DNA from: UBA3263 sp964528425
GTDB lineage: Bacteria > Bacteroidota > Bacteroidia > Bacteroidales > Muribaculaceae
Length of the DNA: 64,000 bases
Direction of reading: 5' to 3'
NCBI GenBank assembly: GCA_964528425.1
Contig: CAZGTD010000006.1
Location: forward strand, 14,879-78,878
A program made the position numbers and the translations under genes. Shown piece by piece: positions 7,898-15,062 of this stretch (position 1 is the first letter of the stretch; every line of letters begins with the position of its first letter). The notes under the pieces are model-generated. The model did no database searches, was not told where the DNA came from, and saw only the letters and a list, made by a program, of their open reading frames with translations.

Positions 7898-8967
7898 AGG
7901 TATTTGTCGCCCAGAGTCATGTTAACGTCGTTGACATATTGCTTTATTTGCTGCTCATGGCTCAGCGGACAGATAAGCAAAACGTTGTCGGTGTCGGCAA
8001 CCACATAGTCCTTCAGGCCGTCAACAACAATAATTTTCCCGGCGGTGGTTTCGGTGAAGATAGTGCCGGAAGTGTTGTAGCTAACGACCGAGCACCCGTG
8101 GGTAACGTTGCCGCTACGGTTTTTGGGCGCGAGTTCGTGTAGCGCGCTCCAGGTGCCCAGGTCGCTCCATCCGGGATCGACTTGCTTGACGAAAACGTTT
8201 GTGGCCTTCTCCATCAGCGCATAGTCGATCGACACTGCCTGGCAGGCCGGAAATTCCCGGGCAATCCATTCTTGTTCGCCGGCAGTTGAAAACACTGCGG
8301 CCGATTCCAGGAAGCGCTGGGCAATGTCCGGACAGTGTTTCTGCAGGCCGCTGAGCAGGTTCTTGGCGGTCCACACGAAAACTCCGGCATTCCATAGGAA
8401 TTCGCCCGAGGCGAGGAATATCTTTGCGAGTTCGTGGTTCGGCTTTTCAGTAAAGGTTTTAACGCGGTTGATGCCAGGCGCGACTTCGGGGCCGCACTGA
8501 ATGTAGCCGTAGCCGGTTTCGGGGCGCGAGGGCTTTATGCCGAGGGTGAGCAGCGCATCGTTGGCCTCGGCAAACTCAAAGGCCGAGCGGAGAGCGTCGA
8601 TAAACACCCGCTCGCGGGTTATCAGGTGATCGCTCGGCATTACAACCATCGATGCCTCCGGATCCATGGCCGCGATATGGCTGGCGGCCCAGGCAATGCA
8701 GGGCGCGGTGTTGCGCCGGGCGGGTTCCAGCAGAATGTTTTCGGGCTTAACGTCGGGGAGCTGCTCGCGAATTAGTTGCTCATAGCCGGCGTTGGTAACA
8801 ACCAAAATGCGTTCGGCGTCGACCAGCGGCAAAATGCGGTCGAAAGTCATTTGGAGCAGGGTGCGCCCCGTGCCCATGAAGTCAAGGAACTGTTTGGGCT
8901 TATTTTGGCGGGACGCCGGCCAGAATCGTGACCCCACGCCCCCACACATAATCACACAATATCTCAT
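7894..8967 (-). CDS. manC: Mannose-1-phosphate guanylyltransferase
   Basis: A 357-residue nucleotidyltransferase making GDP-mannose from mannose-1-phosphate and GTP, the donor for mannose- and fucose-containing glycans. Diagnostic motifs are the pyrophosphorylase signature GGVGSRFWPASRQNKPKQF at residues 9-27, VMPSDHLI, FTEKP and WNAGVFVW. The isomerase (cupin) domain of bifunctional ManC/AlgA proteins is absent, as is usual for the shorter Bacteroidetes enzymes. The ATG at 8967 lies only 7 nt after a TAACTTTG element, so the mRNA is predicted to be nearly leaderless. First gene of the operon manC - YfhO-like - methyltransferase-like. Confidence 0.93.
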   Translation of the reverse strand: MRYCVIMCGGVGSRFWPASRQNKPKQFLDFMGTGRTLLQMTFDRILPLVDAERILVVTNAGYEQLIREQLPDVKPENILLEPARRNTAPCIAWAASHIAAMDPEASMVVMPSDHLITRERVFIDALRSAFEFAEANDALLTLGIKPSRPETGYGYIQCGPEVAPGINRVKTFTEKPNHELAKIFLASGEFLWNAGVFVWTAKNLLSGLQKHCPDIAQRFLESAAVFSTAGEQEWIAREFPACQAVSIDYALMEKATNVFVKQVDPGWSDLGTWSALHELAPKNRSGNVTHGCSVVSYNTSGTIFTETTAGKIIVVDGLKDYVVADTDNVLLICPLSHEQQIKQYVNDVNMTLGDKYL

Positions 8968-8974
8968 AGTTGCG

Positions 8975-9007
8975 CAAAGTTACGAAAAATTCCCCGTTCC
9001 CCCCAAA
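8975..9007 (-). promoter_or_regulatory. Promoter of manC operon
   Basis: Minus strand TTTG (9007-9004), 21-nt spacer, TAACTTTG (8982-8975). Only CGCAACT separates the -7 element from the manC ATG, so the 5' leader is predicted to be about 3-5 nt. Confidence 0.75.
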
Positions 9008-9056
9008 TTTTCGGCCAACTCCGTTTCTATTTTCAGTATCTTTCCAGTCGGTGGGA

Positions 9057-9077
9057 GTGACGGCGGCTCGCCGTCGC
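9057..9077. repeat. Dispersed GC-rich palindrome
   Basis: GACGGCG-GCT-CGCCGTC hairpin with one flanking pair on each side. The same core occurs at 14895-14915, and a left-half copy at 21669-21676. Located in the 285-bp non-coding stretch between hipT and manC, which otherwise holds only a terminator hairpin and the manC promoter. Confidence 0.55.
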
Positions 9078-9082
9078 TGTGG

Positions 9083-9107
9083 AAACAAAGACCCGCAGCC
9101 GCGGGTC
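9083..9107 (-). terminator. Probable terminator of the hipBST operon
   Basis: Minus strand GACCCGC-GGCT-GCGGGTC followed by TTTGTTT: a 7-bp GC-rich stem, tetraloop and T-rich tract about 145 bp after the hipT stop. Confidence 0.55.
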
Positions 9108-9252
9108 GGCAGCACAATAGCGTGTGGTCGCGACCCCATGACATAACGCCCTCCATCCCCCCAGATGGTCGCGAAGCCTCCCCCTTGCCGGAGAGAACTG
9201 AGCGCCATTCTTTGCTTGCACTGCCCCGCGTGGAGTTTTTGATAACTATAAT

Positions 9253-10203
9253 TCAGGAGTTAATAAGCCTTGCGCGGGTTGCCATCCTGTTTATCAACGC
9301 TTGAAGGTCTTTGCGCTTTTCATCAGGCAGGAATGATTCGGTTATAACCTCCGTCCATTTTGGAAGTGCATTTGAAAACTTCGTGAAGACATTGGCAATA
9401 GCTTTTTCATCCATACCGCTGTCGCGCATAGCCGTTTCAAAGTCCTCCCTTTTGATTTTTTTCTTCTTCCCGTTTAGTGTCAAGGCAAGTTCCTCATCAT
9501 CCTCCGGCATAACTATGGAAGTAGACAAAAGGTCATACGCCGGTGTAAGCATATAATTAGACGTTGGCTTGAATAAAGAGAAATTCTTCAGATGCATGTC
9601 TGCATTACCGATAAGCCATGAAAATAATACCACTTCCCAAAAGTTGACAATATCCAATAGCGGTGCTGATGAATGTTGGCGTATAAGTTTGGCTATACGT
9701 TCGTATGACCCTTTGTATTTATCTTCTGTCAATCGTTCCGACAACTGACACATATCCTCCATTGCTATCTTTTCGCCTTTCTTGGTGCGGTCAATCCGTC
9801 GGGTGATGTAGCACAGTTCTCCATCCGCAAACCGAATTAGAGAATGAGGCACGGTCTTTATTCCGGCTGACTCTGCCAAGTGCATGACAAGATCCTCATT
9901 TTCGGGAAGATTCTCGAAGCGGTCGGTCTGAGGTTTAAGGATAAATCTTCCCCATAGGCCTACGATTGTGAATCTCTGAGGCTCACCCTTACTATCATGT
10001 GATATATCAAGCGACAGTTTTGCCTGCACACCCGTCACGGTTGTACTTGCCCTCACTATCTCCCGTGCCAGTTCCTTTATATTGTCACGTGTATAAGGAA
10101 GTTCGGGAACAGTTGTTGATTCAAATATTTTCCGTGCACACCCTTTGTGATAATCCACCTCTCCTTGTTTAAGTGGCTTGTAACAGTATAAACACTTACT
10201 CAT
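9253..10203 (-). CDS. hipT: HipT-like serine/threonine kinase toxin (HipA catalytic core)
   Basis: A 316-residue HipA-family kinase lacking the usual HipA N-terminal subdomain. A small zinc-ribbon-like CLYC...H..C motif (residues 4-22) precedes the glycine-rich loop GVQAKLSL (58-65). Next come the nucleotide-binding FILKPQ (87-92), the catalytic GNADMHLKNFSL (199-210, D202, H204, K206, N207) and the metal-binding YDLLS (D224). Characterised relatives arrest growth by phosphorylating an aminoacyl-tRNA synthetase; the target here is unknown. The ATG at 10203 is chosen over one 66 nt upstream for two reasons. It forms an ATGA overlap with hipS, and it follows a strong Shine-Dalgarno GGAGGT, which is unusual in this genome. 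Confidence 0.9.
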   Translation of the reverse strand: MSKCLYCYKPLKQGEVDYHKGCARKIFESTTVPELPYTRDNIKELAREIVRASTTVTGVQAKLSLDISHDSKGEPQRFTIVGLWGRFILKPQTDRFENLPENEDLVMHLAESAGIKTVPHSLIRFADGELCYITRRIDRTKKGEKIAMEDMCQLSERLTEDKYKGSYERIAKLIRQHSSAPLLDIVNFWEVVLFSWLIGNADMHLKNFSLFKPTSNYMLTPAYDLLSTSIVMPEDDEELALTLNGKKKKIKREDFETAMRDSGMDEKAIANVFTKFSNALPKWTEVITESFLPDEKRKDLQALINRMATRARLINS

Positions 10204-10538
10204 AATATCTCCACCTCCTTTTCTTCCATAGGAATTATGCTTACATTGCCTATACAATCTTTGCAACATACCAAAAGCAATGAGAAGCGATCGCGAGCAG
10301 AGATTTTCCAGCTTTGTTCAGCGATGTCAAGCAGCCACCCTTCCGGTATCAATCCGTCAAAGAATGGAAACAACACCTTATCCCTATAAGGCCTATCGGT
10401 GAGTGGCAGGGTAATACTCACGGCTTCAGCCTTATCTGACTTGAGAAAGTCAGAATCATAGCGGAATTCATAACCCATATCGTCTTCTGTCAATATTCCA
10501 GCCAACGTGGAATTGATAAATACCTTCGCCAGTTTCAT
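10200..10538 (-). CDS. hipS: HipS-like small protein (HipA N-terminal subdomain)
   Basis: A 112-residue stand-alone version of the HipA N-terminal (Couple_hipA) domain, with LPLTDRPYR (45-52), FPFFDGLIPEGWLLD (57-71) and the terminal DCIGNVSI. In the tripartite HipBST system of enteropathogenic E. coli the corresponding protein is the antitoxin, inserting a tryptophan into the kinase active site. W68 is a candidate equivalent, but that is an inference. Overlaps with hipB and hipT at both ends (4 bp and an ATGA junction) indicate tight translational coupling. The alternative reading, a merely split HipA, gives the same domain content; gene order B-S-T favours HipBST. Confidence 0.85.
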   Translation of the reverse strand: MKLAKVFINSTLAGILTEDDMGYEFRYDSDFLKSDKAEAVSITLPLTDRPYRDKVLFPFFDGLIPEGWLLDIAEQSWKISARDRFSLLLVCCKDCIGNVSIIPMEEKEVEIL

Positions 10539-10738
10539 GACTCAATCTTTTTGCCGGGTACCATTTCAGAACCAAATAATGCTAAAACCTGATTTACCTT
10601 ATCAAGCCTGAGAGTTTCCTTGCCCTGTTCCAGCTCACGCAAAAAGCGCAATCCAACTCCTGATTTATGAGACAAATCCACCTGCGTAAGTCCAAATTCC
10701 TTACGCTTCTCCTTAACATATTTGCTTAATTCAGTCAT
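10535..10738 (-). CDS. hipB: HipB-like helix-turn-helix antitoxin/autorepressor
   Basis: A 67-residue XRE-type helix-turn-helix protein (MTELSKYVKEKRKEFGLTQ..., with LTQVDLSHKSGVGLRFLREL as the HTH). It is the DNA-binding partner of HipA-type kinases. An upstream ATG at 10759 lies inside the promoter/operator and is less likely; the ATG at 10738 sits directly after operator copy 1. First gene of the hipBST operon; its stop overlaps the hipS start by 4 bp. Autorepression is indicated by three operator-like palindromes upstream. Confidence 0.88.
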   Translation of the reverse strand: MTELSKYVKEKRKEFGLTQVDLSHKSGVGLRFLRELEQGKETLRLDKVNQVLALFGSEMVPGKKIES

Positions 10739-10740
10739 AA

Positions 10741-10840
10741 TATACCCTTTTGGGTGCAAAGATAATAAAAATACTCTAATCTACACCATAAAGGGTATAA
10801 AATATTCATAATAATCAGAAAATATACCCTTTGGGGTATA
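10741..10840 (-). promoter_or_regulatory. hipBST promoter with three phased operators
   Basis: Three 18-bp palindromes of form TATACCC-N4-GGGTATA lie at 10741-10758 (TATACCC/GGGTGCA), 10782-10799 (TACACCA/GGGTATA) and 10823-10840 (perfect). Start-to-start spacing is exactly 41 bp twice, about four helical turns. A -7 element TATCTTTG (minus strand, 10764-10757) sits between copies 1 and 2, with copy 2 over the -33 region. The layout resembles the TATCC-N8-GGATA HipB operators of E. coli and predicts cooperative autorepression. Confidence 0.8.
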
Positions 10841-11010
10841 ACGGGCGGGCATGGAAATAGAATGAACGATCGCGTGGCGACCTCCTGTGCTGCCGTTATT
10901 TTGTCGGGAGGATTTTATGCAAATTTTCAGTGGCACTGCAAAATTACATAAAAATGTTCTAACAAGCAAATTTTCGGGGGAATCTACGGTCGGGAGGTGG
11001 AATGGGGGCG

Positions 11011-11018
11011 TAACTTTG
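11011..11018 (+). promoter_or_regulatory. -7 element before the 634-residue ORF
   Basis: TAACTTTG lies 9 nt before the ATG at 11028; no clear TTTG at the -33 position. Implies a leader of only a few nucleotides. Confidence 0.55.
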
Positions 11019-11027
11019 CGGTAAAAA

Positions 11028-12932
11028 ATGGTTATGGAGAGATTTGTGTTACCGAAGTGCGGGGAGTTTAGCCGCGAAGATAATTATTGCGAGAATCTGC
11101 GCCCGGCGGCGGTTGCCGGCTCAGTGGGGCTGGTGCCGGTGGGGCGTCCGCGGGCGGTTATGAGTGCGGGGGCCCATGTTTGTGTGCTCCCCGACGGGCG
11201 GATAGTCAGCGTTGGCCGCGACCACCGCACAGTGAGCGTCAATGGCGCCGACGTCGGGCTGCTCGGCGCGGATTTTCGTGCGGCGATGGCTGATGGCGAC
11301 CGAATTGCCATATTTACCGATGCAGGTGTGCAATGGGTGGCGGCGGGACAGCTCCAGGCCGATGAGGCGGAGGCGATTGATGTCGGGCTGAGTGTGGCGC
11401 CGGCAGTTGTGGAACTGTCGGCCGCTCTCGACCTTCCATCGAAACTAAAGGGGAGTTACGCGCGGCTGAGCGGGCCGTTGCAGGATGTTGATTGTCAAAC
11501 GTTTTCGGCAGCGTTCGCTAAGGCTATGAAATCGCTGTCGGCCCAGGCCGCGCTGCGGGGAATGTTGACGCAACCGGCCCTGATTGGCTGGCGTATGCTC
11601 GATGTCGATGGGCGCGTGGTTGCCCAAGGGGAGCCGCGCCGGTTCGGGTCACTTCAAGGGTGCGAAACTGTTGCCTTTACGGCCACAAAAGATGGATCGA
11701 CTTTTACGCTGACGGGCTATGGAGCCATGAAGGCAGATGCGTGGAGCGTGAGGCTCCGGGTTGGGCGTTCGGCCTCGGAATTCTGGCGCCGGCGGGCGCG
11801 GGTGCTTGAGGTGATTGCCTATCGCAATGGCGCGGCGGTTGCGGGCGTTACCGGGCATTTTGCCGAAAAATCAGGCTCGGAGTCCACTCTTTCGGTAGCG
11901 CCGGTTATTGTTGATGCCACGCCGGCCGATGGGGTGGTTGCCGCGCGGTTCGACCTGCCGCTCGAAGGACTCGACACAACGGTGTTTTTAACCGACCTCG
12001 GGTCGCTCAATATACCTGAGCCGACGGAGGACGCAGAGTTTATTCCAACCGAGGTTTGCTATGGCGGCACGTTGCGGCTTTATGCGCTCAGCGGCGAGCC
12101 GGGCGTCGTTGGCGTTGCCCGCGCATCTGATCCGCTGACCTTGCGGATTAAGGGTAGAATATGCGAAGGCAGCATTTTGCGGATATGTGCGCCTGCCGGT
12201 AGTGGCGGAGGCTGGAACTACGGCCGCCATCATTTTCTGGCGTTCACAACTGCGGGTATCTATGCCGTTAGCGTTGACACTGCGCTTAAATCGCTTTCGG
12301 CCATTCAGATTTCGGCCGAGAGCGTAGTCCGGGCCGATGCGGTGGCCGGCGGGGTGAATGCGGTTTTTTGTGTAACTGCCGGCGGAAAGTTGCTGAAGCT
12401 AACCGGTTCGCGTGTGAGTCGGATTGATTTGCCTCACAATGCGGTTGCCGTCGGTTGGTCGGCTCAATATTCTGAACTTTGGGTTGCCGACAGCGCAGGC
12501 TCTGTGTTGACCCTCACAACCGGTGGCGGAGCCTATGCCCGCAAGGGGGTGACCGTCGGCGGATTTGTGGAGCCCGGATTTGCCATATCGTCGTCGGGCG
12601 AGTTGCTGACCCTTAATGATGAGGAGCCCGAGACCATGAGCGTGTGCTGGCTTCGTCGCTGCCCGGAAGCGGCAACATCCGTTAATCGTCGCGACGAGCT
12701 GCTGATCGACTCGGCGCAGGCCACCGATTTAAGGATTATCGTTTCGGGCGATGGCGGCGGAGGGCGGCGCCGGTTTGTGGAACTTAAAATCAACGGCGAG
12801 GTCAACGCGCCGCTGAAGCTCAATTACAGAGCTCCGCACCGGGCCTATAAAACGCTGGAAATCAATGGGCGGCTGGCTGCCGGGAGTCGGCTGGTAGGTT
12901 TGAGGCCGCAGAGCCGAATGCGAAAGTGCTGA
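11028..12932 (+). CDS. Unrecognised 634-residue protein with beta-propeller-like repeats
   Basis: I do not recognise a family. There is no signal peptide, no membrane segment and no obvious enzyme motif. The N-terminal part (about 35-110) and the part from about 410 to 540 are rich in short beta-strand/turn units, such as FCVTAGGKLLKLTG, SELWVADSAGSVLTL and AISSSGELLTL. These resemble blades of a beta-propeller. The middle (about 170-350) is also beta-rich. Codon use fits the neighbouring genes. The ORF could start at 11028 or at the in-frame ATG at 11034; both lie directly after a TAACTTTG element. Its last 71 bp overlap the end of the convergent LptF/G gene. A structural or scaffold protein is possible but is not shown by the sequence. 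Confidence 0.65.
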   Translation: MVMERFVLPKCGEFSREDNYCENLRPAAVAGSVGLVPVGRPRAVMSAGAHVCVLPDGRIVSVGRDHRTVSVNGADVGLLGADFRAAMADGDRIAIFTDAGVQWVAAGQLQADEAEAIDVGLSVAPAVVELSAALDLPSKLKGSYARLSGPLQDVDCQTFSAAFAKAMKSLSAQAALRGMLTQPALIGWRMLDVDGRVVAQGEPRRFGSLQGCETVAFTATKDGSTFTLTGYGAMKADAWSVRLRVGRSASEFWRRRARVLEVIAYRNGAAVAGVTGHFAEKSGSESTLSVAPVIVDATPADGVVAARFDLPLEGLDTTVFLTDLGSLNIPEPTEDAEFIPTEVCYGGTLRLYALSGEPGVVGVARASDPLTLRIKGRICEGSILRICAPAGSGGGWNYGRHHFLAFTTAGIYAVSVDTALKSLSAIQISAESVVRADAVAGGVNAVFCVTAGGKLLKLTGSRVSRIDLPHNAVAVGWSAQYSELWVADSAGSVLTLTTGGGAYARKGVTVGGFVEPGFAISSSGELLTLNDEEPETMSVCWLRRCPEAATSVNRRDELLIDSAQATDLRIIVSGDGGGGRRRFVELKINGEVNAPLKLNYRAPHRAYKTLEINGRLAAGSRLVGLRPQSRMRKC

Positions 12933-14784
12933 GCCGAGAAACCTTGCTGAGCAGGCGTTGCTGGAACGGCAGCGACAGCAGCCAGAGCAACGCACCGGCC
13001 GGGGCAAACCATGCGAAAAGCTTTCTTATGCGCGGCGATGTGGCAAACGGGTGGAATATGGCCAGGTTCTCTAAAATCGGCAGTCCGTTGAGGGCCGAGA
13101 TTTCGCTTTGCGAGCGCGAGTTCGACGCATAGGCCACTGCCGCTTCCACTTCGGCGTTGAGCGCTGAAATCGCCTCGGGTGCGATTCCGCCGCGCCAGTA
13201 GCGCCGGTAGCCGAGCGGACGCGGATAGTCGCCGAGAAAAGCGCGGGCGTCGGCGGCTACGGTGTTGAACATCGCCGCAGCCTCGGCCGGCTCGTAGTCT
13301 TCAATAACCACTTCCTTGACCGACAGTGCGCGGCGGTTATTGCCGAGCAATATTCTGATCAGGCGCATATAACTGTCGGCGTTGAACACCGCCGAATCCT
13401 TTACCGCCTTGTAGGTAACGAAGATGCCCAGCGGCAGCAGCACGGCTGAACTCAGCCAGATGCCTTGCCAGACCGGAATCTGGCCGTCGCGTGCAAGTCG
13501 ATAGCCGGAATTGTCGATAATGTAGTAGAAAATAAACAGAAAAACCGAAATTACCAGCGGAGTGCCTATTCCGCCCTTACGGATAATCGCACCGAGCGGG
13601 GCGCCGATAAAAAAGAATATCAGGCAGGCCAGCGACAGGGTGAAGCGCCGGTAGAGCTCGATTTTGTGGCGGCGCAAGGTTTCCTGCTCGTCGCCGAGAA
13701 ACATTGCCTGGCTCAGGCGTTCCATGCGCCGGCGGTCAATGGCGTTGCGGGCGTCCTGGGCAATCTGGCGGCGCAGGTCGAGGGTAAGCTGCGAGCGCTC
13801 GGCATCGGGATTGACCGGTTCGGGGGCTATGGCACCGGCGGTACGCTCCCGGTGCGGAATGGCCGCCGGCGTTATGCCGACAATCGGTTCGTTGACCATC
13901 TGGTTGCCTATGGAAGTGCCGATTGAGTCGAGCCGGCGCCCCATCGAGTCGATGCTCGCGCGCAGGCGTGCAACGTTTTTGCCGGCATAGGTCTGGCTCA
14001 TTTCGTTTTCGTCGATCATCTCCAGATTCACGTCGAAAGCAACCGAAATGTGTTTGTTGGCAAACTCCTCGCGGCGATAAAGGCGGTTGCGCTCGCTTGC
14101 GCCTCCGCCCTGGCCCTCGCGCAGGTTCTCGAACAGTTCGCCGTGGTGCAGGTCAAGATACATGTGGGTCTTGTCGGGCGCTGTAGATAGCGTGGCGCTG
14201 TCGGCGCGTATAACCCTCGAACGCTCGAAACCCTGGCGGAAGTCATAGATCATCACCGAGCGGAGCATACCGCTCTCGCGGTCTTTTTCGGCAACGTAGA
14301 TGTTCAGGTTCGGCAGCTGGTAGTTAAACTCGCCCTCCACAATGTCGAGCTCCGGGGTTTTCTGGCGCACGGATTTCAGCAGGGTCCACATTTTGGTCTG
14401 CGCCAGCGGCAAAACATTGTTCTGGAAGAAAAAAGCCCCGATGCTGACGAAAACCATCAATATAATCAAGGGCCGCATTACCCGGAACAGCGAAATTCCG
14501 CCGGCCTTCATGGCCGTAAGCTCCAGGCTTTCGCCGATATTGCCGAAGGTCATCAGCGACGCCAGCAACACCGCCAGCGGCAGTGCCATCGGCACCATCG
14601 ACAGCGCCGCGTAGAAAAACAGTTCGGAGAGCACCCCGATGCCTACGCCTTTGCCAACCAGATCCTGAAGGTGGAGCCATAGAAACTGCATCAACACGAT
14701 AAACGTGCAGATCAGAAAGGTCATTGCAAACAGCGGCAAGAATTGCCGCAGCATAAACCAGTCGAGCTTCTTGAGTCCAAACAT
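12862..14784 (-). CDS. LptF/LptG-family permease (YjgP/YjgQ)
   Basis: A 640-residue inner-membrane protein of the lipopolysaccharide export ABC transporter (LptB2FG), which drives LPS to the outer membrane. Three helices occupy the N-terminal ~110 residues (LPLFAMTFLICTFIVLMQFLW first). A beta-jellyroll-type periplasmic domain starting near LNIYVAEKD follows, then more helices near LACLIFFFIGAPLGAIIRKGG. The basic cytoplasmic coupling segment is typical. Length is greater than the ~360 residues of proteobacterial LptF/G because of a long middle region and a C-terminal extension, a layout usual for Bacteroidetes. The start is 5 nt from a TAACTTTG element. Whether it acts as LptF or LptG cannot be told from sequence alone. 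Confidence 0.88.
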   Translation of the reverse strand: MFGLKKLDWFMLRQFLPLFAMTFLICTFIVLMQFLWLHLQDLVGKGVGIGVLSELFFYAALSMVPMALPLAVLLASLMTFGNIGESLELTAMKAGGISLFRVMRPLIILMVFVSIGAFFFQNNVLPLAQTKMWTLLKSVRQKTPELDIVEGEFNYQLPNLNIYVAEKDRESGMLRSVMIYDFRQGFERSRVIRADSATLSTAPDKTHMYLDLHHGELFENLREGQGGGASERNRLYRREEFANKHISVAFDVNLEMIDENEMSQTYAGKNVARLRASIDSMGRRLDSIGTSIGNQMVNEPIVGITPAAIPHRERTAGAIAPEPVNPDAERSQLTLDLRRQIAQDARNAIDRRRMERLSQAMFLGDEQETLRRHKIELYRRFTLSLACLIFFFIGAPLGAIIRKGGIGTPLVISVFLFIFYYIIDNSGYRLARDGQIPVWQGIWLSSAVLLPLGIFVTYKAVKDSAVFNADSYMRLIRILLGNNRRALSVKEVVIEDYEPAEAAAMFNTVAADARAFLGDYPRPLGYRRYWRGGIAPEAISALNAEVEAAVAYASNSRSQSEISALNGLPILENLAIFHPFATSPRIRKLFAWFAPAGALLWLLSLPFQQRLLSKVSRLSTFAFGSAASNLPADSRQPAAH

Positions 14785-14789
14785 GTCCG

Positions 14790-14797
14790 CAAAGTTA
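14790..14797 (-). promoter_or_regulatory. -7 element of the LptF/G gene
   Basis: TAACTTTG on the minus strand with only CGGAC before the ATG at 14784. Predicted transcription start coincides with the start codon (leaderless). No matching TTTG upstream. Confidence 0.55.
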
Positions 14798-14863
14798 CGA
14801 AAATAATTTTGAATGTTGAATCCGTAAGGAAGTGAGAATTGGGAATTGAGAATTGAGAAGTGA

Positions 14864-14953
14864 GAATTGGGAAGTGAGGTGTGAACTTGCGGGGGCGACG
14901 GCGGCTCGCCGTCGCGGCGCTGTAGCGGTATTGTGTGGGCGAGCCGCCCACAC
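14864..14953. repeat. Composite intergenic repeat with two strong palindromes
   Basis: Positions 14864-14904 are 40/41 identical to 21636-21676. Within and after it lie GCGACGGCG-GCT-CGCCGTCGC (14895-14915) and GTGTGGGCG-AGC-CGCCCACAC (14933-14953), each a 9-bp stem with a 3-nt loop. The 278-bp gap 14785-15062 otherwise holds the LptF/G promoter, AATTGAGAA-type short repeats and a terminator. No gene is seen there. Confidence 0.6.
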
Positions 14954-15016
14954 CCCCGGTTGCCCGCACACGCTCCCGCGCGTGACGGCCAAATTCAAAA
15001 TTCAACATTCAAAATT

Positions 15017-15046
15017 AAAAAATCCCGCCGGAGCGGGATTTTTTTT
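15017..15046 (-). terminator. Terminator of the BspA-like gene
   Basis: AATCCCGC-CGGA-GCGGGATT, an 8-bp stem and tetraloop flanked by A and T runs on both sides, 17 bp after the BspA-like stop. It could work in both directions. Confidence 0.8.
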
Positions 15047-15062
15047 CGGGTGTGTGTTTTTT

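Noticed and set aside
8900..9208. 102-residue minus-strand frame between hipT and manC
   Set aside because: It runs through the manC promoter, a terminator hairpin and a dispersed palindrome; no coding signal.
10781..10969. 62-residue frame upstream of hipB
   Set aside because: It reads through the phased operators; non-coding.
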